From: Clostridia bacterium
GTDB lineage: Bacteria > Bacillota_A > Clostridia > Oscillospirales > Acutalibacteraceae
Length of the DNA: 11,493 nucleotides
Direction of reading: 5' to 3'
Assembly (NCBI GenBank): GCA_017390825.1
Contig: JAFPAK010000312.1
Coordinates: 1-11,493, forward strand
The number at the start of each line of letters is the position of its first letter. The first letter of the stretch is position 1. The position numbers and the translations under genes are program-made. Positions 1 through 7,631 of this stretch are shown piece by piece. Below the pieces are notes generated by a model. It made no database searches, was not told the DNA's origin, and saw only the letters and a list, made by a program, of their open reading frames with translations.

Positions 1-262
1 GCCAGTCGTAAACATAATCAAAGATTTCATCATCAAAATAATAGTGACCCGTAGAAATAAGATAATTATCAACATACAAAGCATTATTTTCCCAATTTGC
101 CTTGTTGTTGTAATACGCAGTGCCGAATAAAATATCCTCACCGATATAATCAAGGCCTGCAGGTAACTTAATCTTGCTTAAATCAGCACAATCAGCAAAC
201 ACCATATCACCCAGGGAATAAACACTATCCGGCACAGTAATACTTGTAAGATCCGAGCCGTA
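1..262 (-). pseudogene. Out-of-frame continuation of the BspA-like protein, cut by window edge
   Basis: Reading on from the A6 run in the neighbouring frame gives 87 open codons without a stop to the window edge. They begin YGSDLTSITVPDSVYSLG and continue the IPDSV/IG..AF leucine-rich-repeat pattern of the upstream fragment exactly in register. They then enter a segment (AYYNN, ANWENNALYVDNYLI) that is typical between BspA repeats. There is no separate start codon or ribosome site, so this is the remainder of one gene and not a second gene. The true 3' end lies outside the window. If one A of the run at 262-267 is an error, both parts form a single intact CDS. Confidence 0.8.
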
Positions 263-620
263 AAAAAGCGCTATCTTCAATAATTTGAAGATTTTTTGAA
301 AATGTAACACCGGTGAGGTTAGTACACATTGAAAATGCGTATGCTCCTATATATGTTACACTATCAGGAATAACGACCGATTTAAGCTCATCACACTCAT
401 AAAAAGCGTCATATTCTATTTCCTCTACCGGAAGACCGTTGATTTCAGACGGGATAACAAGATTTTCCGGAACAGTTCCGTTATAACCAGCGATAGCTAT
501 GAATTCACCGTAATCTTCATAAATAAAGTTTGTATCCTCGGCAAAAGCAGAAATGCCCGCTACCGGAATTAAAGTAAGTACCATCAAAATACTTAAAGCC
601 AGTGTTAATAATTTCCTCAT
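225..620 (-). CDS. BspA-like leucine-rich-repeat secreted protein, N-terminal part (frameshifted)
   Basis: This is a secreted or surface protein of the BspA-like leucine-rich-repeat family, whose members usually bind host or matrix ligands. Residues 1-27 form a clear signal peptide (MRKLL, hydrophobic core, cleavage after AFA). Residues from about 50 to 119 hold roughly 23-residue repeats with the pattern 'VVIPDSVTYIGAYAF' and 'L..V'. The start is fixed by GAGGT seven bases upstream and by a strong promoter at 637-665. Translation in this frame loses the repeat pattern after residue 119 and stops at 225. The next frame continues the repeats at once, so a run of six A at 262-267 (expected five) has shifted the frame. 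The shift may be a sequencing error, a real mutation or a slippage switch. The family call is safe; the ligand is unknown. Confidence 0.85.
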   Translation of the reverse strand: MRKLLTLALSILMVLTLIPVAGISAFAEDTNFIYEDYGEFIAIAGYNGTVPENLVIPSEINGLPVEEIEYDAFYECDELKSVVIPDSVTYIGAYAFSMCTNLTGVTFSKNLQIIEDSAFLRLGSYKYYCAG

Positions 621-636
621 AACAATACCTCTTTTC

Positions 637-665
637 TTTATACTATAAAAGTTATTTTATGTCAA
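637..665 (-). promoter_or_regulatory. Sigma-A promoter of the BspA-like gene
   Basis: On the minus strand, TTGACA (660-665), a 17-base spacer and TATAAA (637-642) give a near-consensus promoter 17 bases above the start codon. It sits just past the terminator of the M23 gene, so the leucine-rich-repeat gene is an independent unit. Confidence 0.75.
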
Positions 666-682
666 TATAATTATTATATAGC

Positions 683-712
683 AAAAAACCTTGTTCATAA
701 TGAACAAGGTTT
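683..712 (-). terminator. Rho-independent terminator of the M23 peptidase gene
   Basis: AAACCTTGTTCAT at 686-698 is perfectly complementary to ATGAACAAGGTTT at 700-712. On the minus strand the stem is followed by a run of T (683-688, partly paired). It lies 15 bases past the stop codon of the M23 gene. Confidence 0.85.
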
Positions 713-727
713 AATATAAACTTTTTA

Positions 728-1939
728 TTAATAGCCAAGATATGGTTGGGGGTCGACTTTAGTACCGTTCGCAATAACCTCAAAGTGGAGATGATTTCCT
801 GTTGACCAGCCTGTATTGCCGACCGTTGCTATCTGCTCGCCAGCCGATACTGTCTGACCGTAAGATACATCAATCGAATTGCAATGTGCATACATAACCT
901 TGATGCCGTTTCCAAGGTCAAGAGTAAGGTTAAGACCGTAACCGCTGCCTGCATTGTTAATACCGACAACAGTACCAGCTGCAACTGCATATATCGGAGT
1001 GCCGCAGGGAGCGCAAATATCAACGCCCTTATGATTTCTTCCTGCACCCCATGTATCATTTACATAGCTGCGTTCTACACGCTTTACCGGCCATACAAAT
1101 GAAATAGAAACGCTCTTTGTTGCCTTTTTAGTACCGATCTTCACCGTCTGCGTTACCGGTTCCTTTACAGTTTCGGTGACAGTCTTTACATCGACTGCAT
1201 TGCCGTTTACATAGTAAGTTGTAACAGTAGTGCGTGAAAGGCCTTCTTCTCCGTATGATATGACCTTGCGGTAATCATTTGAAAGAGTTGAGTCGTAAAC
1301 ATACTCAATATTATAATCAATACTCTTTTCGGTTACTTTAACACTTGTTGCCTTGATATCAAGACCTGCAAGCATATTTTCAAGTGTTTCATCATCAACA
1401 ATCTCACCAACAGGATTTTCGATGATTTCGGTTGTGAGCTCAGTTATAAACTCAGCAGATTTTGTATTATTGCTGCTTGAAATCTCACCAAGAACCGCTG
1501 CTTTTGCTTCTTCGTATGCCTCTTCACTTTCGGCAGAACATAGGAATTTACCGTCTGCATATACAGCACATACGGTTTCGTAATTAGCAAGCTTGGTTGT
1601 GGGCTGATAGATAGCCTCAATATACTTTGTAGGAGCATTAAAATCTGCTGTGCTGATCTGTTCAGCATAGGTAACTGTATCGAAAGATGATACAAGCACA
1701 GCCAAAGCAATAATACCTGCAACAGGAGCCGCAGATGTGATCGCTTTGCTGACGATATTGCTCTTATCGCAAGCAGCCATTAAAAAACGGTGAGAAAAAT
1801 CCTTTATACCGCCCAGCTTGCCGTACTTAGCAGCAGCCTTGAGCGATTTTACGGTAATCTCACGCATTGCCTTTGCAAATGTTGAAAAAGCATTGTAATA
1901 TTTAGTTGTGAAAGATTTGAACTTTTCTTGTAACTTCAT
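728..1939 (-). CDS. Membrane-anchored G5/M23 peptidoglycan endopeptidase
   Basis: This is a 403-residue cell-wall hydrolase that should cut peptide cross-links in peptidoglycan. It has a basic N-terminal cytoplasmic part (1-63) and one membrane segment (about 68-86, SAAPVAGIIALAVLVSS). An extracellular stalk (95-210) is followed by a G5 domain (about 213-270) and an M23/LytM catalytic domain (281-403). The zinc site is complete: H303 and D307 (HKGVD), H352 (YAH), and H383/H385 (HLHFEV). The start has AAAGGG nine bases upstream. The gene stands alone between its own promoter and terminator. A WalR-like box lies just below the promoter, which fits a wall hydrolase. The family call is firm; the exact bond cut is not visible. 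Confidence 0.93.
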   Translation of the reverse strand: MKLQEKFKSFTTKYYNAFSTFAKAMREITVKSLKAAAKYGKLGGIKDFSHRFLMAACDKSNIVSKAITSAAPVAGIIALAVLVSSFDTVTYAEQISTADFNAPTKYIEAIYQPTTKLANYETVCAVYADGKFLCSAESEEAYEEAKAAVLGEISSSNNTKSAEFITELTTEIIENPVGEIVDDETLENMLAGLDIKATSVKVTEKSIDYNIEYVYDSTLSNDYRKVISYGEEGLSRTTVTTYYVNGNAVDVKTVTETVKEPVTQTVKIGTKKATKSVSISFVWPVKRVERSYVNDTWGAGRNHKGVDICAPCGTPIYAVAAGTVVGINNAGSGYGLNLTLDLGNGIKVMYAHCNSIDVSYGQTVSAGEQIATVGNTGWSTGNHLHFEVIANGTKVDPQPYLGY

Positions 1940-1979
1940 AAATACAACCCTTTGAAATCTTACTTATTTGTAACTAAAG

Positions 1980-1996
1980 GTTACAACTTTGTAACA
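1980..1996 (-). promoter_or_regulatory. Candidate WalR (YycF) box upstream of the M23 hydrolase
   Basis: On the minus strand the 17 bases TGTTACAAAGTTGTAAC match the published WalR consensus TGTWAH-N5-TGTWAH at every defined position. The box lies between the predicted transcription start (near 2002) and the gene. That position would suit repression more than activation. A further TGTAAC lies on the plus strand at 1969-1974. The match is seen directly; regulation by WalR is inferred. Confidence 0.5.
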
Positions 1997-2008
1997 ATCT
2001 ACTCTTTA

Positions 2009-2036
2009 ATTATATCGAATTATTACAAAATTGCAA
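2009..2036 (-). promoter_or_regulatory. Sigma-A promoter of the M23 peptidase gene
   Basis: On the minus strand, TTGCAA (2031-2036), a 16-base spacer and TATAAT (2009-2014) form a good promoter about 70 bases above the start codon. The stretch 2037-2118 between it and luxS is AT-rich, and I find no convincing terminator for luxS in it. Confidence 0.65.
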
Positions 2037-2118
2037 CCTTTTCAAATTGATTTCAGCGAATTGCACAAAATTACTTCATAGTTTTTTATAAATCTGTGCT
2101 ACAACACAATACAATTGC

Positions 2119-2571
2119 TTAATATTTCATATTTTCAACAGTTTTTGAATTCAGAACTGTAACCATTTTTTCAGCTTCACGCTTTGCACCGATCAAATCG
2201 TGGTCAAGCCAATTGCCGCATTCGATAGCAGAAGCGCCGGGGATATCCCCCTCATAATCTGCTATAAAACGAAATGTCTTCTTCAAAAGTGTGAGTACAT
2301 CTTCATCTCTCATACCCTTTGTAAGCAGATAACATCCCGTTCTGCATCCCATTGGCCCGAAATAAATGATACTATCTTTAAACTCGCTGTTGCGAAGATA
2401 AGTAGCCGCAAGATGCTCGATGGTGTGAATAGCCCCATTTTCCAGCACCGGCTCTGAATTAGGTTTTTTCATACGGATATCGTATGTTACGATATCACCG
2501 TCGATACGAGAAATATAAAGTCCGGTATCAAGCTTTGTATGATCAACGGTGAAGCTCGCTATTTTTTCCAT
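2119..2571 (-). CDS. luxS: S-ribosylhomocysteine lyase LuxS
   Basis: LuxS splits S-ribosylhomocysteine to homocysteine and DPD, the precursor of autoinducer-2, in the cytoplasmic activated methyl cycle. At 150 residues it is the usual family length. The metal site is complete: H49-x-x-E-H53 in HTIEH and C118 in ECGN. The catalytic C76 is in GPMGCRTG, and E52 is the second catalytic residue. The start has GAGGTG upstream, overlapping the stop codon of the preceding TSCPD gene, with nine bases between the two genes. It is the last gene of the nifS-iscU-TSCPD-luxS operon, an uncommon setting for luxS. Product and activity are clear; whether AI-2 is used as a signal here cannot be seen. Confidence 0.97.
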   Translation of the reverse strand: MEKIASFTVDHTKLDTGLYISRIDGDIVTYDIRMKKPNSEPVLENGAIHTIEHLAATYLRNSEFKDSIIYFGPMGCRTGCYLLTKGMRDEDVLTLLKKTFRFIADYEGDIPGASAIECGNWLDHDLIGAKREAEKMVTVLNSKTVENMKY

Positions 2572-2580
2572 AGTTGCACC

Positions 2581-2823
2581 TCAATCCATTTCTTTAAGTG
2601 CTTTTGCCAATTGATCGGGACATGATGTACCCTTAAATCCGCACTCGATACCTGAAAGACGCTTTATTACCTCATCCTTATGCATACCCTCAACAAGCTT
2701 TGATATACCTTGCGTGTTACCCATGCAACCACCGGAAAAGATTACGCTTTTTACGATATCGTCTTCAACATCTATTATGATCTCTCTTGCGCAAACGCCT
2801 TTGGTTTTTACGATTTGTTTCAT
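2581..2823 (-). CDS. Small TSCPD-domain protein
   Basis: This 80-residue protein belongs to the TSCPD family (TIGR03905-type), small clostridial proteins that resemble the C-terminal TSCPD tail of some vitamin-B12-type ribonucleotide reductases. The name motif TSCPD is at residues 66-70. Four cysteines (C11, C33, C61, C68) lie in the conserved GVCAREI, GGCMGNTQGI, ECG and TSCPD motifs. This suggests a metal or iron-sulfur ligand set, but that is inference. The start has AGGAG upstream. It lies 13 bases after iscU and nine before luxS, so it is translated from the same message. Its position between an Fe-S scaffold and LuxS hints at a role in sulfur or Fe-S handling. No experimental function is known to me. 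Confidence 0.88.
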   Translation of the reverse strand: MKQIVKTKGVCAREIIIDVEDDIVKSVIFSGGCMGNTQGISKLVEGMHKDEVIKRLSGIECGFKGTSCPDQLAKALKEMD

Positions 2824-2836
2824 AGCTTTCTCCTAA

Positions 2837-3265
2837 TCAGATATGACAGTGACCTTCTTCACATTCCGGTATCTTGCCTACTATCGGGTCAGGATCAATT
2901 CCCTTGCGTGTGTAATAATCAGCAATAGCTGCTTTGATGGACTGTTCTGCAAGCACCGAGCAATGTATCTTATGTGCCGGCAGTCCGCCGAGAGCCTCAA
3001 CAACTGCCTTGTTCGAAAGTGTGAGCGCCTCCTCAATAGTGCGACCCTTTATCATTTCGGTTGCAATAGATGATGTTGCAATAGCAGAGCCGCAACCATA
3101 GGTCTTAAACTTAACATCAACTATAATGTCGTTTTCAACCTTGATATACATTTTCATAATATCTCCGCATTTGGCATTGCCCACCTCGCCGATACCGTTA
3201 GCATCCGCAATTTCGCCAACATTGCGTGGATTTGTAAAATGATCCATTACTTTTTCTGTATACAT
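2837..3265 (-). CDS. iscU: Fe-S cluster assembly scaffold IscU/NifU-like
   Basis: This 142-residue scaffold receives sulfur from NifS and iron to build [2Fe-2S] clusters and pass them to apo-proteins. The three cluster cysteines are present: C33 (with D35 in AKCGD), C58 (YGCGS) and C102 (IHCSVLAE). The C-terminus carries an extra Cys/His tail (C135, C140, H139, H141), common in clostridial members. I chose the start at 3265 because AAAGGG sits nine bases upstream and MYTEKVMDHFTNPRN is the normal family N-terminus. The frame stays open 22 codons further, but this would overlap nifS. The nifS stop codon ends one base before this start, so the two are probably translationally coupled. It could equally be named nifU. 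Confidence 0.95.
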   Translation of the reverse strand: MYTEKVMDHFTNPRNVGEIADANGIGEVGNAKCGDIMKMYIKVENDIIVDVKFKTYGCGSAIATSSIATEMIKGRTIEEALTLSNKAVVEALGGLPAHKIHCSVLAEQSIKAAIADYYTRKGIDPDPIVGKIPECEEGHCHI

Positions 3266-3266
3266 A

Positions 3267-4454
3267 TTATATAACCCTTTCTGATTTTTCGATTTTTTCC
3301 CAAAGCGGTGACATCTGACGCAGACGTGCAATTATCGGAGGAAGCTTTTCAAGGATATAATCAACATCCTCAACTGTATTTTCCTCGTTGAATGTTACAC
3401 GCAATGAGCCATGAGCTATCTCATGAGGAAGTCCGATAGCAAGAAGTACATGGCTGGGATCAAGCGAGCCTGAGGTGCAGGCAGAACCGCTTGAAGCACT
3501 AATTCCCTGCATATCAAGCATCAACAACAAGCTCTCACCCTCAATGCCCTCAAAGCATACATTAGCATTGCCGGGAAGGCGGTGAGTCAAATCACCGTTG
3601 ACTCGTGAACGATATATCTTACTTACTCCTTCAATAAAGCGGTCTCGCAAGGTTTTTACATATTCAGCACGCTTTTCGATATCAACCGCTGCCAATTCCA
3701 TTGCCTTACCAAAACCGACAATAGACGGTACATTTTCAGTGCCTGCACGCTTTGTGCGTTCCTGAGCACCACCGTCGATAAGATTATCAATGGCAACCCC
3801 TCTGCGTATATAAAGCAACCCGATGCCCTTTTGTGCATGTATCTTATGACCCGAAACTGACATAAGGTCAATGCCTAGTGTGTGAACATCTATCGGTACA
3901 TTTCCCATTGCCTGAACGGCATCAACATGGAATAATATTTTTTGCTCCTTACAAACCTTCGCTATTTCCTCAATAGGTTGAATGGTGCCTATCTCGTTAT
4001 TAGCATACATAATAGTTACAAGTCCGGTATCATCACGGATAGCATCCTTCAGTTCTTCAACACGGACAAGTCCGTCTTCGTGAACCGGCAAAAGTGTTAC
4101 TTCAAAGCCCTGCTTTTTCAAAGCATCAAGTGTATGCAAAACCGCATGATGCTCAAACACACTTGAAATGATATGCTTCTTGCCTTTCTTTATCATTCTT
4201 GCAGCTGCGCCTTTTATAGCCCAGTTATCCGATTCGGAGCCACAAGATGTAAAATACACCTCGGAAAAGTCCGCACCAATAGCTTTAGCACACTGCTCAC
4301 GAGCAGTATCTACTGCCATCTTTGCCTTTCCGCCTAATTCGTAAAGGCTGGAGGGATTACCGTAATTATCAAGCGCATCTACAATAGCCGCCTTGACAGG
4401 CTCGGAGATTTTGGTAGTTGCCGCATTGTCAACATATACAAATCTATGTTCCAT
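3267..4454 (-). CDS. nifS: Cysteine desulfurase NifS/IscS family
   Basis: A PLP-dependent desulfurase that takes sulfur from cysteine and hands it to the scaffold encoded next. The 395-residue protein is full length. The PLP lysine is K204 in [10 protein letters not shown], the cofactor-contacting residues include D178 (HVDAVQ) and the EHH at 101-103, and the sulfur-carrying cysteine is C326 in [10 protein letters not shown], the group I type. I chose ATG at 4454 because GAGGCG lies nine bases upstream and VDNAATT follows at the normal place. The open frame to 4520 runs through the promoter and is not coding. It is the first gene of the operon with iscU, the TSCPD gene and luxS. A degenerate copy of its first 13 codons lies at 10617-10655. 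Confidence 0.96.
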   Translation of the reverse strand: MEHRFVYVDNAATTKISEPVKAAIVDALDNYGNPSSLYELGGKAKMAVDTAREQCAKAIGADFSEVYFTSCGSESDNWAIKGAAARMIKKGKKHIISSVFEHHAVLHTLDALKKQGFEVTLLPVHEDGLVRVEELKDAIRDDTGLVTIMYANNEIGTIQPIEEIAKVCKEQKILFHVDAVQAMGNVPIDVHTLGIDLMSVSGHKIHAQKGIGLLYIRRGVAIDNLIDGGAQERTKRAGTENVPSIVGFGKAMELAAVDIEKRAEYVKTLRDRFIEGVSKIYRSRVNGDLTHRLPGNANVCFEGIEGESLLLMLDMQGISASSGSACTSGSLDPSHVLLAIGLPHEIAHGSLRVTFNEENTVEDVDYILEKLPPIIARLRQMSPLWEKIEKSERVI

Positions 4455-4491
4455 TAATCTTCGCCTCATAAATAATATTTTTGTATATATT

Positions 4492-4520
4492 ATAATATAC
4501 CATTTTAGTATAGTTTTCAA
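4492..4520 (-). promoter_or_regulatory. Promoter of the nifS-iscU-TSCPD-luxS operon
   Basis: On the minus strand, TTGAAA (4515-4520), a 17-base spacer and TATTAT (4492-4497) form a promoter about 38 bases above the nifS start. A near copy exists at 10672-10700 without the -35 element. Confidence 0.7.
4496..4512. promoter_or_regulatory. Palindrome over the nifS -10 element, candidate Rrf2/IscR-type operator
   Basis: TATAC (4496-4500) and GTATA (4508-4512) form an inverted repeat around a 7-base centre, between the -35 and -10 elements of the nifS promoter. Rrf2-family regulators such as IscR and CymR bind AT-rich palindromes with ATAC/GTAT arms at promoters of Fe-S and cysteine genes. The sequence feature is direct; the protein is inferred. 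Confidence 0.4.
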
Positions 4521-4561
4521 CCATTATTTCAGAATTTATTAAAAAAGTTACAATTAGCATA

Positions 4562-4605
4562 TAAAAACAGTCCAAGAACCCTTAAAATTTGGGCACTTGG
4601 ACTGT
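4562..4605 (-). terminator. Rho-independent terminator of the GH16 gene
   Basis: ACAGTCCAAG (4567-4576) pairs perfectly with CTTGGACTGT (4596-4605), with a further CCC/GGG pairing inside. On the minus strand it is followed by T5 (4562-4566). It lies 11 bases past the stop of the GH16 gene and above the nifS promoter. Confidence 0.9.
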
Positions 4606-4616
4606 ATTATAAAATA

Positions 4617-7520
4617 TTAGCCTTCGTATTTATCTGCCCATACCGACACCATCGCCTTTGCTGTATCAGATAAAGCATTGTATTTAGCTGTATCTGCACG
4701 GAAAAAGCTTGCAACCTGTGCGATAGAGCGTACAGTTGTATCGCTGCTGTCAGCATACACTGTAGTAGTAATTCCGTTTACAGTAACATTTACATATCCC
4801 CGACCTAAATACTCTCTGGTGTGGTTTTGCTCTTTTATGCCGACAATCGAACCTACAAAGCCATCTTCATTAAAAGTACCGAGTTCAGCTTCATACTTTA
4901 CATCTGACACAGAGTCAGTGCTATGTGTGATATCAGTTGTTTCGGTTAAATCTTTAGCAATAATAAGAGTTCCTTGCTCAACAGTTATACCGGCAGCCTC
5001 TAGTGCAATTACCCTATCTATATCAACATCGGTATAAAATCGGATTCCACCGTACAGATCGAGTCGGATCGATGCACCGGATTTCATTGATATATCAAGC
5101 GTTACCGTGGTAAGTCTCATATCCTCAGTTACTGTGAGCTTTTCGCCGATAGCGTAATACCTTTCGCCGTCGGTATATGCTACTGCATGTGAATTTGATG
5201 ATGTGGGAAGTGTGAATTCTTCACCGCTTGCAACAGCGCCTGCGACTTCCCCGTCAATAGTTACGGAATAACCGCTTTCAGACAAGGTTTTTACTGTAAC
5301 GACATCACTTATATTAGTAGCACCGCTGAACACCTCAGTAGCACTCATTCGTTGATAAAAAGTATACTCAGTATTCTCTTGTAATCCTGTAAACACATTA
5401 CTAAGCTGCCAGGTCTTACCGTCAATACTGTACTGATATCCCTCTCTTGCAGTTAAGGTAACGCTGTCAGATGTGACCTGTTCTGCATTTGCATCATATG
5501 GCTGATATGATCGGATATAATCGACCTCGAAATTCTGTGGCAATACGGTATTGTCAATAGAACCTGCTGAAGTTCCGCCTAACGGGAATGTAACCATAAA
5601 ATAGAATTCATAATCACGGAAAGCATAGAAGTTTTCTCCCGAAATATCTATCTTATTAACAACCACATCGTCTACATAGAAATCAATAGAGGTTTCAGTC
5701 CACATCATACCTACCGTGTGGAAACCGTCGTTGAAGTTTCCTTGCGGCAACTGATAACGCAAACCGCCTGCTACCATCTTTTTGCTTGCATCATAGCCTG
5801 ACTCATAGCCGCCTGCCGAAACAGGATAATAGTGAAGCGATGAAAATTCCTCCGTATTTGATTTTCCGAGATACTCAATAATATCTATCTCTCCTGTCCA
5901 AGGCCAATGTGGAAGCCCGTCATCAGGATCAACACCGCACATCCATACGGAACACCAAGTACCTGAACCTGTTGGACACTTAACGCTAGTTTCAATAAGT
6001 CCCTTGCTGAACAGCTTTTTATTCTGAGTATCGATACCTCCGGCAGAATACCCATAAGTCTTGCTGTGTGAATACTTTTCAAGATGCTCCTCCTCGGTCA
6101 TATCGCATCCACACACAACATCGCCCTTTTTAGCAGTTATAATAAGATTACCATTTTGGAGTGTGACATTATCATTTTTATATGCGCTTTCCTGCTCATT
6201 CCGGTGCTTTGTTTCCGGCTGATAGTTCCATACTGTCTCATCCAAAGATTCACCGTTGAACTCTTCAGACCATTCAAGCTCCATATTATCTCTGTAATAC
6301 TGAATATTTTTCTCGCCGCTCATTGAGCCTTCTGCATAATAAACGGTTATGTTGTCGATATAAAGATAATTTGGAAGATATGAAGATGCATATTGATTTA
6401 CAAAGCCGAAATACAGATAGTTGTTGGTTATCATACTCTCTGTTACGGTGATCTCCTTGGTAGACCAGGAAGAACCGAATGAGGAATAATTAACAGTAAG
6501 TGTACTGGCTTCATAAGCAGATTTAATTGCAGATGTATCGCTGCTACCTGCAAATACCTTAAAGCTTTTTAATGATAAAAGACCGGTATCTGTCTTTACA
6601 TCAAATGTAACCTTTGTAGGTGTGCCCCTTGAATAAGCGTCACTCGGAAGAGCAAAATATGCTACCTGGTCCTGTATTGAGCCACTGGACGGCACACGGT
6701 TATATTGCAAAACATAATTGTATTCGCCATCAGAAAGATTAATATAGCTTACTGCATCTGAACGACCTACAACGCCGCTTTTTGCAGGTCTTGAGCCTGA
6801 GTCCATAGTAAGAACGATGTTTCCCGATGCATCATCCGATGCGGTTGTGGTTTCGGTTGTGGTTCCGGTAGTTCCCACAATTTCATCGGTAGTGTACTCT
6901 ACATTATCCACAAGCAACGCTGAATAGCCCGCTGTTTCTACCCAGCAGACCAATGCGCTGAAGTTAGGAATGTCGGCCGATGTAACAGTGATGGTACCGC
7001 TGCCCCCTACCTTGGTAAGAGTCTTGCCTGTAAAGCTATAATATGCGGCCGAATTATACGAAGTCTTATCAAGCTTTTCATAATAAGTAATACCATCAAT
7101 AATCGCACCAAAATAGAAATTCTCGGTAGTATAAGTCTTAGGCTTGATATGCAGATATGCTCTTAAATCGGTTGCATCCTGCAAAACAGTTGTATTGAGA
7201 GATACCGATGCAGGCGTGTCATCAGCAGGATTATAATCAGTCATAAGCTGGTTATAAAACCAAATTGCTTTTGTACTACCCGATATCAGATTATAGTTCG
7301 AGTCTGTACCGTACTGTGACAATTCACGCACAGTAACACTTGTTGAAAGTGTTTTACCTGTAGTTTCGGCAGTAGCTGGCACGGTGCCGTGGTCTCCCTC
7401 TGACTCCCAGTCAAACATGACCTTCCAGCTTTCATCAGCGCTACCGCTTATTGCACATCCGACAAAAACGCATGAAATAATCAAAATTATCGTCAAAATA
7501 CAGCATATGACTTTTTTCAT
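4617..7520 (-). CDS. Secreted modular GH16 beta-glucanase (laminarinase-like)
   Basis: A 967-residue exported enzyme that should hydrolyse beta-1,3 or mixed beta-1,3/1,4-glucan. The order is: signal peptide (1-28; FVGC at 19-22 could also be a weak lipobox), a jelly-roll-like domain (30-212, ending LLVDNVEYT), a Thr-rich linker (217-227), and a second jelly-roll or CBM-like domain (233-396, ending YLYIDNITVYY). Then come the GH16 catalytic domain (408-675), a short Ig/FN3-like module (683-745), and a C-terminal domain (750-967) of unknown role. The catalytic motif E544-I-D546-I-I-E549 in WTGEIDIIEY is intact. AGGAGTG precedes the start. Promoter and regulator lie in the divergent region to araC. 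The C-terminal domain recurs in the gene at 10798. No LPXTG or dockerin is visible. Exact substrate is inferred. Confidence 0.92.
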   Translation of the reverse strand: MKKVICCILTIILIISCVFVGCAISGSADESWKVMFDWESEGDHGTVPATAETTGKTLSTSVTVRELSQYGTDSNYNLISGSTKAIWFYNQLMTDYNPADDTPASVSLNTTVLQDATDLRAYLHIKPKTYTTENFYFGAIIDGITYYEKLDKTSYNSAAYYSFTGKTLTKVGGSGTITVTSADIPNFSALVCWVETAGYSALLVDNVEYTTDEIVGTTGTTTETTTASDDASGNIVLTMDSGSRPAKSGVVGRSDAVSYINLSDGEYNYVLQYNRVPSSGSIQDQVAYFALPSDAYSRGTPTKVTFDVKTDTGLLSLKSFKVFAGSSDTSAIKSAYEASTLTVNYSSFGSSWSTKEITVTESMITNNYLYFGFVNQYASSYLPNYLYIDNITVYYAEGSMSGEKNIQYYRDNMELEWSEEFNGESLDETVWNYQPETKHRNEQESAYKNDNVTLQNGNLIITAKKGDVVCGCDMTEEEHLEKYSHSKTYGYSAGGIDTQNKKLFSKGLIETSVKCPTGSGTWCSVWMCGVDPDDGLPHWPWTGEIDIIEYLGKSNTEEFSSLHYYPVSAGGYESGYDASKKMVAGGLRYQLPQGNFNDGFHTVGMMWTETSIDFYVDDVVVNKIDISGENFYAFRDYEFYFMVTFPLGGTSAGSIDNTVLPQNFEVDYIRSYQPYDANAEQVTSDSVTLTAREGYQYSIDGKTWQLSNVFTGLQENTEYTFYQRMSATEVFSGATNISDVVTVKTLSESGYSVTIDGEVAGAVASGEEFTLPTSSNSHAVAYTDGERYYAIGEKLTVTEDMRLTTVTLDISMKSGASIRLDLYGGIRFYTDVDIDRVIALEAAGITVEQGTLIIAKDLTETTDITHSTDSVSDVKYEAELGTFNEDGFVGSIVGIKEQNHTREYLGRGYVNVTVNGITTTVYADSSDTTVRSIAQVASFFRADTAKYNALSDTAKAMVSVWADKYEG

Positions 7521-7550
7521 AAAAACACTCCTAATTCTTTTTTTGAGTTT

Positions 7551-7580
7551 ATTATAGCAACAACAAACTTCTTACTTCAA
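7551..7580 (-). promoter_or_regulatory. Promoter of the GH16 gene
   Basis: On the minus strand, TTGAAG (7575-7580), an 18-base spacer and TATAAT (7551-7556) form the promoter. The leader is short and contains AGGAGTG ahead of the ATG. Its -35 element abuts the first direct repeat of the candidate AraC-type operator. Confidence 0.65.
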
Positions 7581-7614
7581 TTGCAATTTAAGCGGATATT
7601 TATTGCATTTTAGG
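7581..7614 (+). promoter_or_regulatory. Paired direct repeats, candidate operator of the AraC-type regulator
   Basis: TTGCAATTTAAG (7581-7592) and TTGCATTTTAGG (7603-7614) agree at 10 of 12 positions and start 22 bases apart, about two helical turns. That is the usual spacing of AraC-family half-sites. The first touches the -35 of the GH16 gene and the second covers the -35 of the regulator gene, so one dimer could serve both promoters. Confidence 0.5.
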
Positions 7615-7631
7615 CAAACATATGCTATAAT
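7603..7631 (+). promoter_or_regulatory. Promoter of the AraC-type regulator gene
   Basis: TTGCAT (7603-7608), a 17-base spacer and TATAAT (7626-7631) predict transcription from about 7638, only 20 bases before the ATG at 7658. That excludes the GTG at 7643 as a sensible start. Confidence 0.75.

Noticed and set aside
2040..2118. Possible terminator after luxS (TGTG/CACA hairpin around 2094-2107)
   Set aside because: The stem is only about four to five pairs and has no clean T run at its base; it is too weak to call.
3266..3331. N-terminal extension of IscU from 3331
   Set aside because: It overlaps the nifS 3' end, adds residues foreign to the family, and a good ribosome site precedes 3265.
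4455..4520. N-terminal extension of NifS from 4520
   Set aside because: It runs through the promoter and palindrome; the family N-terminus starts at 4454.
6836..6872. Short repeated GGTTGTGG-like DNA in the GH16 gene
   Set aside because: It encodes the Thr-rich linker between domains and is explained by codon use there; it is not a separate repeat element.
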